From Metarhizium brunneum (lineage: Eukaryota; Ascomycota; Sordariomycetes; Hypocreales; Clavicipitaceae), in NCBI RefSeq assembly GCF_013426205.1, contig NC_089423.1, forward strand, positions 5,456,001-5,520,000: a DNA stretch of 64,000 bases, read 5' to 3'. This document shows, one piece after another, positions 47,514 through 58,245 of the stretch (its first letter is position 1; every line of letters starts with the position of its first letter). The position numbers and the translations under genes are program-made. Below the pieces are notes generated by a model, which worked only from the letters and a program-made list of their open reading frames with translations, did no database searches and had not been told where the DNA came from.

Positions 47514-49039
47514 ATGGCGTCGATGATGGCTCAAAGAGCAGAGATGCCAGCGGCGGACGCGGACTACCTAGCACAAAGCAAGTCCGGAATCCTAAAGGTA
47601 ATCGTTTGGGTTGCTGCTGGGCTGCCGACCTTGTTTGTCCTCATGCGCTGCTACACGCGGATATGTCTAAGGAGAGTATTTGGCGTTGATGACTCTTTCA
47701 TGGTGGCGGCCGTGGTATGTCGAGCCTCTTTTTATTCAACCAATTCAACTTTTGACCCCTCAGAAAGGCATTCTCCTGACGGTTTCCTCCAAAGATTCTC
47801 TTAATTGCGTATGCTGCCGTCCTTACCGTAGCCGCAGATAAGGGGCTGGGCCGGCATCTTGAATATGTTGCCCAAAGCCCAAAGGATGCAATGGATGTTG
47901 CGCTGCTAAGCTTTGTGTCGCAGCCGCTGGTCATCATGTCGTGTGCCTTTGGGAAAACCAGCTTTGCCTTGACTTTGATCCGGGTGGCAGCACAGCACTG
48001 GGTCATGGTGTTACTTTGGTTCATCATCATTTCCATGAACATTTTGCACATGCTGATTTCCATTTTTGTCTTTACTCGCTGCGAGGACCCTCGACACCTT
48101 TGGAATCCCAGTATTCCTTCCAACTGTTGGTCAGCCAAGGCGTTTGACGACCTGTCTCTATTCATAGGTTGTAAGTGTCATTTGCATATGAAAACTTGCC
48201 TTCTTCCTCGCTGTTCCCACTAATGTTTCTCGTTCTCGTAGCATATTCGGCCGCAACCGACTTTATTCTCGCTTTGCTGCCATGGGTAATCCTCTGGAAA
48301 CTCCAGATGAAGAAGCGGGAAAAGTTTGGAGTTGCCGTGGCTATGAGCCTCGGCATTTTGTACGTTGTTCCTTATGCCACGCCACGTTCTTCCATCTCAG
48401 ATAGATGCAGAATCGGGGTTCCGTCGCAAGATGCCCTCATGCGCCCCTCAAGTATACGCCGGGATATTGCAGATGCAAACTAACCAACTTCTTCCCAGTG
48501 CCGGTTCCATTGCGATCATCAAGATCCAGTATCTTGTCGCAAACACTGATGGCAAGGACATCACTTACTCCCTTGCGTCGCTTCTGGGGTATGTCGCCGT
48601 CCCGGCGCGCACATGACATGATTGGCGTCTGTTCGCTTGCTAACTGCCCTGTAGATGGGCTGGAGTAGAGAACGGCGTAATTCTGCTAGGCGCCTGTGTT
48701 CCAACCTTGCGGCCATTGCTCAAGAAGATATTCCCCGGGTCTTCAGCCAAGAAGGAAGAGCCGTCCAATGACAGCAGCGAGCTCATCACCTTTACCAATT
48801 TCAACATGTTTGCTCCAAAAGCCAGACGAGGGCACTGGAGTACTACAGTCGGAACCGAGATTCATCAAGAGGCAGACGACCAAAGCGAGCGGAGCATCCT
48901 CAAACGAGCCCCTGAAGAAGGCGAAAACATTGAGGTTGCTCACCGTCTAAGTCGAGGAGCTTGTAGGACGCAGTCCAACGATTCACCGCATCACATTAAG
49001 AAGACAATAGAGGTTGACGTCATTTACGATCAACCATGA
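47514..49039 (+). CDS. Rhodopsin-domain (Pth11-like) integral membrane protein
   Basis: Five exons, 47514-47714, 47795-48170, 48242-48359, 48499-48588, 48655-49039; introns of 80, 71, 139 and 66 nt, all GT-AG in phase, giving 389 aa. Seven membrane segments follow the fungal rhodopsin-domain pattern: an early R-x-Y-TR motif (MRCYTRICLRRVFGVDD), DKGLGRH, TRCEDPRHLWNP with its Cys, CWSAKAFDDLSLFIGSYSAATDFILALLPWVILWKLQM, and WAGVENGVIL. The C-terminal 100 residues are polar and cytosolic. There is no N-terminal CFEM domain. Relatives are Pth11-related plasma-membrane proteins, some implicated in host-surface sensing; ligand and role here are unknown. The 139-nt third intron is long, and I found no coding exon within it that avoids a stop. 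Confidence 0.85.
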
Positions 49040-50289
49040 ATCTTCTGTCACTTCGATTCTCGATATTGCGCGATTAATACCTACATGTATTTCGAATGCG
49101 GACGAGATACACAGCTGTGTATTTTATATACCTGCCGAAGCTCAAAGGCTGGGCTTGCCCTGTGATTGTGCTGCTTTTATATAGCTGGAAGAGCAAGCAT
49201 TGCACCTAAAACGCTAGAGATGTTTAGCGATCTAGACAAGAATTGAGTTGATTTCGGTTAGGTATTTTGATGAACTCTGGGAGCCGACTTTGCATGGCGT
49301 CCCGGACCACTTTACGTCCCTTTTCCTGTAGGCGAATGACAAAAGTTCGACGGCGACATGGATCGTCAGGGAGCACAATGTTAGTGTCGCCGGACTGGAT
49401 TGTTGGTTTACAACTCCGCATTGCTGACGAGCCTGCCATTAGCCGGAAGCTGGGGAGAGAATCAAGGGCCTGTGTCTAGAACTATCTTCCGCGATTGCCA
49501 TTGAAATGGCTATGTTATTTAAATGTGTCTGTTTGTTGCTCCTGCCCGATGGCCCACGGGAAATATCAGTCTCATCTAGTCCATCATCGACAAGTCTATA
49601 GAACTGGTTGGAGGCTCAGTCTCCTGACGCCAGTGACGAAGACAAGACTCGCTTCGAAGCAGCTTTTGACGCAGAGCTATGGTTGATTCGCTGGAAGTCG
49701 ATGACCCTGATGCGCTGGTTACCGCGTGAATGACAAAACATACGCCCAAGACGCCATACATGAGTGAGTGTATATTCTTCGGCAGTACAAGTACAGCTGC
49801 GAATGACTCTGGCCAATAGAGCTGGATTACGAAGTACGTGGGTGTACGTTCGGGCCATCAGCGGCAGGGGATAGGCAGCATGCTCGTCCAGTCTGGTATC
49901 AAAGAGGAAACAAACTCGGCATTGGCTTGTACCTGGTGACTATGGGAGGCAGTGCGTGCAATCTTTAAAAGAAGTATCGGCTCGAGGAGCTTGATTTTCG
50001 GAGCCAAGATCTGATGCAATGGGGTGTCGAGGGGACTTGTGACACTTGGATTTTGAGAAAGCACAATGAGGCGTGAAAATGTACTTATGTTCACACTGTG
50101 TACTTGGTACTGTTCTGGCAGTAACAACCTTGGAATCTTGGAAATGCAGTAAACGACATGGACGTCTATAACGATAACGATACGCCAGACAGACCTAGCC
50201 ATATAGTTGAAAGGTGACTATCCTTACAACACGACCAACAGTATTGCCACTAAACTATATGTATAAACGTTAGTACCTCTGTTCATATT
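49040..50289. other. Intergenic region
   Basis: 1.25 kb with no supported gene. A 71-codon minus frame at 49224-49439 reads like protein in part (PDDPCRRRTFVIRLQEKG) but has no recognisable family or flanking exons. Confidence 0.35.
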
Positions 50290-50563
50290 TAGCCGTGGCT
50301 TAACCAGCGTTTAACCAAGGCCGGGCCCAGTCGACCGAGGGGTCTTGCAGAGGGCTACAGGAGGGTTATAGCTTGAGGGCACATGGGGCTTACAGGGCGT
50401 CATCTAGCCTCAAGCTTATATAGCGATATATATTACTGAATCATTCACTTCCCTGCAATATCGCAACTATTAGCGATTTGCCAGGGAACACCGCAAGTCG
50501 GGCGTGAAATATCGCAAAAGCCCAAATATCGCTACTAGGGATCATGGTTCCAACCATGGTGTA
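50290..50563. mobile_element. Probable degenerate MITE (family A, copy 2)
   Basis: About 270 bp related to the element at 33914-34322. The right arms align: TAGCGATA, a GGG-containing spacer, CGATA-TTCACG, then TTCCCT followed by AAATCG and TAATAGT, with mostly transition differences. Candidate ends are TA at 50290-50291 and 50562-50563, with imperfect inverted repeats (left CCGTGGCTTAACCA, right complement CCATGGTTGGAACCA). There is no open frame. The left boundary is the less certain one. It ends about 200 bp before the ATG of the ankyrin gene. Confidence 0.6.
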
Positions 50564-50764
50564 CCGTAATCACAATTTGTCAACTCACAAACAACCACAC
50601 CGCCACCGCCGCCAGAAAACTCACCACGGATAGCCACGTCAGGTATCTCGAAGCAAACAGAGGGGGGGGTTGGCCATTTCTAGTTGCAATGCAATACTCC
50701 CTGGGCCCACGCGTCCCGAGAACTTGACCACTTTGAGCGAGGCGATCCTGCTGCAGTCGGATTC

Positions 50765-52846
50765 ATGGCTCCTCGGGCCAAGGGGCCTGGACCTCTTCAA
50801 GCCGCTCTTGAGGCCGCTTGGAAGGGAGTCGCCTCTGTGCATACAGAAGTGAGCCTTGTTCGAATATCTACCGCTGGCACCCGCCGAGAACGACTCAGAG
50901 CACTGCTTTCTGAGCTGCAATTCCTGTGTGGCCTCTTGAACTGCATCTTCTGTCTGTCTCTCAACTTGCAGGCACCAGACCAGGAACCTGTCAGCGGCCC
51001 GTTCGACTATGCCATTTTGGCCGGCATCGCGCATGTGGTCAAGGACATTGCGGATAACTCGGCCACGGCCCCGGACGATGGATTGGTCACGATGACGGTG
51101 AATGTGAGGTTTTATAGAGACCTAGTTTCACAAATCGCGACCTTTGCGGCCTACGACCTGGCCACCCTTCACCAAACCCTCCTAGAGGGACGTCCCACCC
51201 CGCCCTCAACCTCGACAGCTCCCACCGTGGAAGATCTTGTTCCTTCTCTGGAGAAATGGCTAGACGTGCTAAACTCTAGGCACTATGATCGTACTATGCT
51301 CGAGTGGGCTTCCGAGCGTGGCTTGGTTCGGGCCCGTCGAGAGTTTGACCCCGGGTACCAACGTGCCGTGACGGGATGGGTCAAGTTTGCGAGGACCAAC
51401 TGGGAGCCCATCAGGGCTTCTGTGAAGCAGCTTTTTGCTATTCCGGCTACCAATAATTTCATACAGTGGGCTGTCGAGTTCGCCAGATCTTCGTGGCCTT
51501 GCGTCTATGACTTTGATGCGCCTACAGCTCAGCCCGTCGTCGCGTTGGTGAATGATGTATCCTTGGGCAAAGTCACTCCTCTACATTATGCTTCCATGAT
51601 GGGGCTGACTGGCGTTGTCACGGATCTCCTGTCTAATCTCCAGGACACCAACCTCGTCAATATGACTGGCCGTTTCGGGACCCCGTTATACTGCGCTTTG
51701 GTCGGGCCTCGTGTGATGCTATTTGGATGCGAGCCATCGTCCTGGGGCTCCTTGATTGTTGAAATGGAGCCTGCGGATGCAGCTCTCATCAAAGAACTAT
51801 TGTCAAGCGGCGCTTCGGGAAACGCCAGCATCTGTATGCCAAACATGGAGAGCCCGATTCCACTGGCTCATATCGCATTTGTGGCGGCCACTATCCTCGA
51901 AGACCCCGACGTCTTCACCAAGGCCGTAGACACAACCCACCCCCTTCAAGAGGACTTCACCCTTATGCTGATTAGCTCCTCCATATTTGAAGACAAGGCT
52001 GGCTCAAAACCCTTCATGATGGCCAGGCTTGCAACTGCAGCCTTTGACCAGGCCATGGTCAACGCTGGTGACAGTTTGCCGTGGGAGGGCGATGAGGTTT
52101 GCGGCGCTATTTGGGAGTTTATGTACCTACAAGACCTGGAATTCGACACGGAGGAGAATGTTTCGCTACCGTTTATCAGCGACGGCGACTTTGAGTCTGT
52201 GGTGCGGCAGTGCGTAATTGACGCTCACGCCGTCATCGGCGAGAAGGCCGTCTACCTTGAGCGACTGGTCAAGGACAGACGCTTCGATCCGAATCTTCTT
52301 GCTCGCGAGGATGGCGATGAAGAAGGCACCATTTTGCATTTGGCCGTCAGTGGCATGAACCACGTCGTGCTGGACGAACTCTACCTCGCCTACGCTGATT
52401 TTACCGCCGTGGATTCGCAGGGCCGAACTCCCCTGATGGTCATCGAGCACCCGGCAACCTTGGAAGTCCTCGTAAAGCAGTACAAGGTCACGACTACGGC
52501 CAAGAATAACGACGGCCAGAACATTTGGCACCTCGCAGCTGCCACGAACGACGCCGCGATCCTCTCTTGGCTCTGCGAGAATGACCCAGACAAGTCCGCC
52601 AACATCAACGTCGTTAGCAACGCTGGCCGCACACCGCTAGCCGAAGCACTCTTGTGCTTTGCGATTCTCGACCGAGGTGGCCGGCACAAGCCAACTGCGG
52701 CGGCGGCCAAGACGCTGCTAGACGAGGAACTAGTCGACACCAAGCTCGGGACCGCGAACCTGCCAATGACACTGGCGGACATTACCGCTCAGTGGGGAGA
52801 TGCCGAGCTGGTCGCCAAGCTCATTGCCGCTGGTGTGGACATTTAA
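50765..52846 (+). CDS. Ankyrin-repeat-containing protein
   Basis: Single exon of 693 aa from the ATG at 50765; the frame extends upstream only to a TTG. The N-terminal 270 residues are helical with no recognised domain. Ankyrin repeats are visible in two blocks: VTPLHYASMMGLTGVVTDLL (about 280-300, next unit FGTPLYCAL) and a C-terminal set with ILHLAVSGMNHVVLDELYL, GRTPLMVIEHPATLEVLV, NIWHLAAATNDAAILSWL, AGRTPLAEALL and a last hairpin (DAELVAKLIAAGVDI) at the stop. A long non-repeat insertion separates the blocks. There is no NACHT, HET or kinase domain, so it is not a typical NLR-like incompatibility protein. It is probably an intracellular adaptor of unknown partner. The MITE-like element lies in its promoter. 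Confidence 0.75.
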   Translation: MAPRAKGPGPLQAALEAAWKGVASVHTEVSLVRISTAGTRRERLRALLSELQFLCGLLNCIFCLSLNLQAPDQEPVSGPFDYAILAGIAHVVKDIADNSATAPDDGLVTMTVNVRFYRDLVSQIATFAAYDLATLHQTLLEGRPTPPSTSTAPTVEDLVPSLEKWLDVLNSRHYDRTMLEWASERGLVRARREFDPGYQRAVTGWVKFARTNWEPIRASVKQLFAIPATNNFIQWAVEFARSSWPCVYDFDAPTAQPVVALVNDVSLGKVTPLHYASMMGLTGVVTDLLSNLQDTNLVNMTGRFGTPLYCALVGPRVMLFGCEPSSWGSLIVEMEPADAALIKELLSSGASGNASICMPNMESPIPLAHIAFVAATILEDPDVFTKAVDTTHPLQEDFTLMLISSSIFEDKAGSKPFMMARLATAAFDQAMVNAGDSLPWEGDEVCGAIWEFMYLQDLEFDTEENVSLPFISDGDFESVVRQCVIDAHAVIGEKAVYLERLVKDRRFDPNLLAREDGDEEGTILHLAVSGMNHVVLDELYLAYADFTAVDSQGRTPLMVIEHPATLEVLVKQYKVTTTAKNNDGQNIWHLAAATNDAAILSWLCENDPDKSANINVVSNAGRTPLAEALLCFAILDRGGRHKPTAAAAKTLLDEELVDTKLGTANLPMTLADITAQWGDAELVAKLIAAGVDI

Positions 52847-53822
52847 GCTGTCTTGTTTTGTCGCCTTTTTAACACAGCCCTTCCTCCCCCCTCCTTGAGC
52901 ACACGAGAAATATGATCAATGATGCCACGAAAAAACAGCGGCGCGGAAAAGTACACTACTATGATGAGAGTATCACGAGGAATTTCATGTTCAAAAACAA
53001 ATGGCATAGGAAAGGAGACTAGAGTTGGGCAAGGTCCTAGATTATGGTTTAGACATTTGTTGGACTCGGGTCGACACAATACCTGTGGGAATAATCTTTT
53101 GTAATTTGACAATTTTCTAACAACTTTAATGTGACGGCCTTGTAATGAACTTCTTTTATCGGGGCTATTTTGCCTGTCTGCTCGAGTTATAAAGGACGTA
53201 AGGTTTTTGATGCGGCCGCGGAGTACTTGTTTTCGGATATACTCATCGCGCAGCATAAAAACACCCACTCAACCCGACGTTCTCTCGTGGGAAATGGCTG
53301 ACGGACCATGGCATACAGTAGGTGTTTGTGGTGGAACTGAAGGTATTTCACGTAAACTTGCCGGTCCTCGCTGACTTGCATCCGGAGACATTGACTTTGG
53401 CTTTTCGCCTCGAGGAAGAGTCATGACCCCTTTGGGATGTATCCCTGGTACTCGCCGATTTCGTCTCACCCCTAACCGCCATCTCGTCGACTGCACTAAG
53501 ATAGTTGGCGCATCGTCCTGGCAAGAGTTTAGATTCCAATCTTGTTGTGGTCATGGATCAAGGCGGGATTGTGAAATGGGCACGCCGGAGAAGTTATTTC
53601 ACGGTAGAGGGTGGTTCAGTCGCCTACAAGTGACGAAATCTAGACCCGTACGAAAGACATTTGTTTGTGCATCTCCATCTTCATATTGTGTATGAGCTTC
53701 ATCGTATATCCCGTACAAGACCATCAACCTATATCCCATGCAAACAGTCGCCCATATAACAAACACCCAGAAACGCCAAGCAATGCCATAATGCAACACA
53801 TCGTCTGTAATAGTCCCGTTGT
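52847..53822. other. Convergent 3' intergenic region
   Basis: 976 bp between the ankyrin gene and PRP22. Small frames on both strands are unconvincing. A 77-codon minus frame with a hydrophobic segment (53599-53832) starts within the last codons of PRP22 and is probably its 3' UTR. Confidence 0.4.
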
Positions 53823-56800
53823 TTAACCCCATGTGCCGCCGCCGCCGCCCCTACCACCTCTCCTCTGCGCACTCAATCTCCAGTCATCCTCGCCCGCAAA
53901 CTTATTATACAGCGGCTGAATCCTCTCGGCCTGCTTCCGCTTACTCAGTCTATCGCTCGGCGCGACCTTGAAGAAGGTGGGTGCCGCCTCCACCAACCAC
54001 TTGGGCTCAATGGACGACGTGCAATGCATGTACTCCTTGGTGGTCAAGACGAGATCGTGGTAAATCACCCACTCGGCCTGCTTGCCAAACAGCGCCGAGC
54101 TAGGGTGCAAATACACGGGCGTCCCCTCTGTAAGAGTCTTGTATCCCTCCTGGGGGTCCTTGCGCGCGGCGTTGCGGAAGAACCCCGAGCACATGGCGCG
54201 ACGGACTTTATCCGTGTTGCGGCCGCACGAGACAATGGGGTGCTTGTAGCGTTCCATGATTTTGACAAGCTGGTCTCGGACGTCCTTGGCGCGGCGCATG
54301 GAGCGCGCCTGGATGAAGTTTTCAAAGCACCACGGGTTGGAGTAGGCGTTTTGTTTCCATGAATTGTAGACGTTAAGGAATGTGAGGTGGTCGCCGTGAG
54401 GGTCGTGGAACTTGGCCTTTTTCTGGTCGGCCTGTGTTTGCTTTTCCTTGGGCCGATAAAAGACTGCGCCTTGGAGGGAGAGCATGGCAATGATGCTGAG
54501 AGCTTCGTCAGAGCACTGGTGGTCCACAGCGGAGAGCAGTACCTTGGCAGAGGCAGGGTCCATGGGGAAGTCTGCCATTTTGCGACCAAGGCGCGTTAGC
54601 AGACCTTCGTCGTCAAGGGCACTGAGTGCGTAGAGCTCTTCCAGTGCCGTCAACATGGTGTTTACGGGCGGAGGGTCCATGAAGTCAAAGTGGAGGAGGT
54701 CGTTGATGCCCATGGCTTTTAGCATGAGAATCGTGTGTGAGAGGTTCTGCCGCTGGATTTCAGGAATGGTCGTGGGCAACATTTCGGATTGATACGCTGC
54801 TTCGGTATAGAGTCTGAAGCACTTTCCGGGGCCTGTTCGGCCGGCTCGGCCAGCTCTCTGATTTGCTTGGGCTTGAGATACTGGTGTAACGACCAGCGAA
54901 TCCATGCCTAATTTGGGGTCGTAGGCGCTTTGCTTGACGAATCCAGGGTCGACAACGTAGTAAATCTCATCAATAGTAATGGATGTCTCGGCAATGTTTG
55001 TGGCAATGACGACTTTTCTAGTCCCCGGCGGCGCGGGATCAAAGATCTTGCTCTGCATCTCAGCAGGCAGACTGGCATAGACGGGCAGAATTAGAAGCTC
55101 TGGAACCGACGGTCCGAGAGCCTTCATCCGCTCATACAAAATTTCGCAGGCTGTGTCAATTTCCTCTTTTCCTGTCAGGAACAGTAGAATATCGCCCTTT
55201 GGCTCAGTCAAGTGGATTTGCATGACTGTCACCAAGGCTGCATCCAGATAGTCAGATTCCGGTTCCCTTGAGTAGAGAATCTCTACCGGAAAGGTGCGAC
55301 CAGGAATCGTGAAAATTGGACATTCATGAAAATATGACGAGAACTTGTCCGCATCAAGAGTTGCCGAGGTGACGATAATTTTGAGGTCTGGCCGGCGTAA
55401 TACAGCCTTCTTAAGCAAGGCGAAAAGTACATCTGTTGCAATTGTACGTTCGTGCGCCTCGTCCAACATGATACACGAGTATCTCTTCAGGTCCGAGTCC
55501 ATTAAGATTTCTCGCTGCAACATACCATCCGTCATGTACTTGATTCTTGTCGAGGGACTGGTACAGTCATCGAATCGAACCAGGTAGCCCACTTCTTCTC
55601 CCATGTTGCAGCCGACTTCTTCGGCAACACGCTTGGCAACTGACATGGCCGCGACTCTTCGGGGTTGTGTACAGCCAATGATGCCCTTGTCCGCAAAGCC
55701 TGCCTCTGCCAGGTACTGAGTGAGCTGAGTAGTCTTTCCCGAGCCAGTCTCCCCCACTACGATTAGAATCTGGTTCTCTTGCACAGCTTTGATAAGTTGG
55801 CTGCGGAAAGCGTACACAGGCAGGGACTCTCGCTGCTCCTTGATGCTGAGGTTGGTTCGCTTGCCTAGAGACTGGCCCTTGGGTATGACGGCCTTCTTCC
55901 ACTCTGGAACATCCTCTGACTCGGCTTGCATCCTCGCGTTCCTCAAGTCACTAGCAAATGTCCGTTTGTCAGGGTCGGCCATGGGATCCTGCCACTGTGA
56001 TGAGAGATTCTGGTTGGATTTCTTCTCCTTGGCGGCGGCATCTGCTTCTTGCTGCTTCAGCTCCTTTCGTTCCTTGGCAATGGAGGTGCCAGACATGGCG
56101 GCACGGTTCATCGAGCCATCAGGCGCCTTGACGACGCGGATAGGAGACAGTTCCAGAGACTGTTTGGTCTGGCCAACCAAAAATGGCGGTTCTTCTTCAC
56201 GAACTTCGATGTCCACATCTTCTTCTAATGCCATCTCTCCATCGCCTTGGAGGGTAGCATTATAGTCCTCTTCCAAATCCGGGTAATCGGAGGCTTTAGC
56301 AACTCCCGACGCAATAAGCTGCCGAATTTCCCATCTTTCAGGGGACGTCATGCGCTTCTTATGCCGTCTAGGTGGACCAAGTACATCTCGTGGCATGGCC
56401 GATGTATCGTTGACAAAGCCATTCTTGACACCGCCTCCAAGAGCCTCCATATTGGCTCCTGTTGTCAGTCGCGCTTGCGGTTCCAGATCCATTCCGGTCT
56501 CTTGATCCACGTCCCTCATGGATAACCCGATTCTATTTCCTTCAACGCTGGTGACCTTGACCCACACATCCTGACCTTTGGATAATAGATCGGAAGGATG
56601 GTTCACCCGTTGTCCAGCGATTATTCTCGAGATATGCACCAGACCATCTACCTTTCCTCGGACGTGGTGTAAATTGACAAAGGCACCAAAGTCCCTTACA
56701 CCAGTCACATGTCCCTGGTAAACCTTGTGCAGCTTTGGCGCATCGTCAATTTCAGGGTACGGCGCTTTACGCAACCGGTCATCGCTTTCGTCTTCATCGT

Positions 56801-57413
56801 GTCTTCTTCGGCCCCTTCTGTCGTTGCGCGACTCTTTGAACCCGTCTCTCCAGTCTTCGTCACCTCTGTCTTGTGACTTGGATCGTGACCTGAATCGTTC
56901 TCTTGTGCGCCGGTTGCGCGAGCGTGATCTGTCCCGCCGTCTCCTCCGTGACTCCTTGCCATCGTACTCGGGACTTCTGCTGCGCTTTCTCGACGCCTTT
57001 TCTTTTTTTGCTTTGCCTTCTAAACCTTCTAGCAATGCAAGGGTGTCATCTATCGCATCTGCGCCACTATCATATGCGACCGCTTTGTCTGCCAGTGCGA
57101 GACCACTAAAGACCTTTTCTTTCTCCTCAAGTGTTCGAGAGTGGTGTTCCTCTCCGTTGATTTGATCGCCGTTTCCTTTGAACTTTGGATGCATAGCAAG
57201 CACCAGGCGATCCAGACTGTCCACCAGACTGGGCGGGAAATCCGCACCAATCTTGTCGAGTCTCTTGCGGAAGTCATCGGTGCTGGAGCTTTCGAGGCGT
57301 TGCGAGATGAGAAACTCGGCAAGAGTCTTGTCGCTGATGCCGATGTGATTCTGTAGTTCGGATGTGACCTTTGATACGAGCGATAGTAGCTCGAGGTTCA
57401 GCAGGTCATCCAT
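53823..57413 (-). CDS. PRP22: Pre-mRNA-splicing ATP-dependent RNA helicase PRP22 (DHX8)
   Basis: Single exon, 1196 aa from the ATG at 57413, which gives the family start MDDLLNLELLSLVSKV; the longer frame begins at a TTG. Order: N-terminal helical region, Arg/Ser-rich segment (about 150-220), S1 RNA-binding domain (VYQGHVTGVRDFGAFVNL through GNRIGLSMRD), then the DEAH helicase core: GETGSGKTTQ (about 555), DEAHERT (about 650), SAT, FLTGKEEI, TNIAETSITI and QRAGRAGRTGPG (about 850). HA2, OB-fold and a Gly-rich C-terminus follow. Prp22 releases spliced mRNA from the spliceosome and proofreads 3' splice-site choice. The S1 domain separates it from Prp2, Prp16 and Prp43. Confidence 0.95.
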   Translation of the reverse strand: MDDLLNLELLSLVSKVTSELQNHIGISDKTLAEFLISQRLESSSTDDFRKRLDKIGADFPPSLVDSLDRLVLAMHPKFKGNGDQINGEEHHSRTLEEKEKVFSGLALADKAVAYDSGADAIDDTLALLEGLEGKAKKEKASRKRSRSPEYDGKESRRRRRDRSRSRNRRTRERFRSRSKSQDRGDEDWRDGFKESRNDRRGRRRHDEDESDDRLRKAPYPEIDDAPKLHKVYQGHVTGVRDFGAFVNLHHVRGKVDGLVHISRIIAGQRVNHPSDLLSKGQDVWVKVTSVEGNRIGLSMRDVDQETGMDLEPQARLTTGANMEALGGGVKNGFVNDTSAMPRDVLGPPRRHKKRMTSPERWEIRQLIASGVAKASDYPDLEEDYNATLQGDGEMALEEDVDIEVREEEPPFLVGQTKQSLELSPIRVVKAPDGSMNRAAMSGTSIAKERKELKQQEADAAAKEKKSNQNLSSQWQDPMADPDKRTFASDLRNARMQAESEDVPEWKKAVIPKGQSLGKRTNLSIKEQRESLPVYAFRSQLIKAVQENQILIVVGETGSGKTTQLTQYLAEAGFADKGIIGCTQPRRVAAMSVAKRVAEEVGCNMGEEVGYLVRFDDCTSPSTRIKYMTDGMLQREILMDSDLKRYSCIMLDEAHERTIATDVLFALLKKAVLRRPDLKIIVTSATLDADKFSSYFHECPIFTIPGRTFPVEILYSREPESDYLDAALVTVMQIHLTEPKGDILLFLTGKEEIDTACEILYERMKALGPSVPELLILPVYASLPAEMQSKIFDPAPPGTRKVVIATNIAETSITIDEIYYVVDPGFVKQSAYDPKLGMDSLVVTPVSQAQANQRAGRAGRTGPGKCFRLYTEAAYQSEMLPTTIPEIQRQNLSHTILMLKAMGINDLLHFDFMDPPPVNTMLTALEELYALSALDDEGLLTRLGRKMADFPMDPASAKVLLSAVDHQCSDEALSIIAMLSLQGAVFYRPKEKQTQADQKKAKFHDPHGDHLTFLNVYNSWKQNAYSNPWCFENFIQARSMRRAKDVRDQLVKIMERYKHPIVSCGRNTDKVRRAMCSGFFRNAARKDPQEGYKTLTEGTPVYLHPSSALFGKQAEWVIYHDLVLTTKEYMHCTSSIEPKWLVEAAPTFFKVAPSDRLSKRKQAERIQPLYNKFAGEDDWRLSAQRRGGRGGGGGTWG

Positions 57414-57573
57414 GGCAGGTGAAGGATGTTGTCCTGCGCGAGCATTTGAAGGGGACAAGTTGGAATTTCAGAGTGAGTCGCCGTATAGGACTAAACCAGA
57501 AAAAATGATGGATCCTCCAGTGACGGCGCCGGATAAAGGCCGGAGTTCTGGCTACTAAGTAGGTGGCGCACTG

Positions 57574-57586
57574 TAACCCTAACCCT
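57574..57586. promoter_or_regulatory. Telo-box-like TAACCCTAACCCT
   Basis: Two tandem telomere-type units (fungal telomere repeat TTAGGG in reverse) about 160 bp upstream of the PRP22 ATG. AACCCTA boxes occur in promoters of growth and translation genes in many eukaryotes; function here is inferred from position only. Confidence 0.45.
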
Positions 57587-57996
57587 GTAATTCGGCCAAC
57601 CACCTTGTAGAGTCCTTCAGCTTCGGAGTTTGCAGTGTAGAATGTGGTCATTCCTGGTACTGGTGACATTTGATCTCCTGTGGAGTTCCTTTCCAAAATT
57701 CACGCAGCTCGTTTGCGATTTAGCGGATATTCAGAGAGGTAGGGAGTAGTGTGGTGGGAAAACTAAATAATGCGCTGCCATCTCGCAGACGTTCAAAGTT
57801 GATACGGTCGGGCAAAAATGCTCCAGCATGGATTCAGCATTTCAGACGGATGAGCATTTGGTAAACATCGATGGTGGGCTCTAACGGATCCAGCATGTTC
57901 AACGGCGACTAAGATGAAGTTGATGGAGTAGGGCCTGGTCTTCTTGTCTTGCCGCCAGGATAACTGTAGTGGTATTGTCGGAGCGGAAGGGAGGAC

Positions 57997-58245
57997 GTGA
58001 ATTGCTCGGCGGGCTCACTCTTTTTGCTAGGTGCGCTTATCCCCCTATTATTTAGTGTATTTAAACTTGACTCTTTAATATCCCTTAATATATTTAAGTA
58101 ATTTATAATAAAATATTTTACTTACCTAGGTACTAATTTCTTATAAAGTATACACTAATATATTATAATATAAAGCCTGATAGCCAGGTATCTGGTAGGG
58201 CGTGAGCGCACCTAGCAAAAAGAAGAAGCCCGCTGAACAATTCAC
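57997..58245. mobile_element. MITE with 43-bp terminal inverted repeats (family B)
   Basis: A 249-bp element. The left end (57997-58039) and the reverse complement of the right end (58203-58245) match at 37 of 43 positions, both starting GTGAATTG and sharing TCTTTTTGCTAGGTGCGCT. The interior (about 58060-58180) is extremely AT-rich and non-coding. An AATT just inside each outer end could be the target duplication, but symmetry of the flanks prevents a firm call. It is unrelated to the family A element and sits in the PRP22 upstream region. Confidence 0.8.

Noticed and set aside
49224..49439. 71-codon minus-strand frame with protein-like composition
   Set aside because: No recognisable family, no flanking exons in phase, and no convincing start context.
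50765..52846. NLR-type incompatibility gene at the second ankyrin locus
   Set aside because: No NACHT/NB-ARC P-loop, HET or other effector domain is visible; only ankyrin units are supported.
53599..53832. 77-codon minus-strand frame with a hydrophobic segment after PRP22
   Set aside because: It begins inside the last codons of PRP22 in another frame and fits the 3' UTR better.
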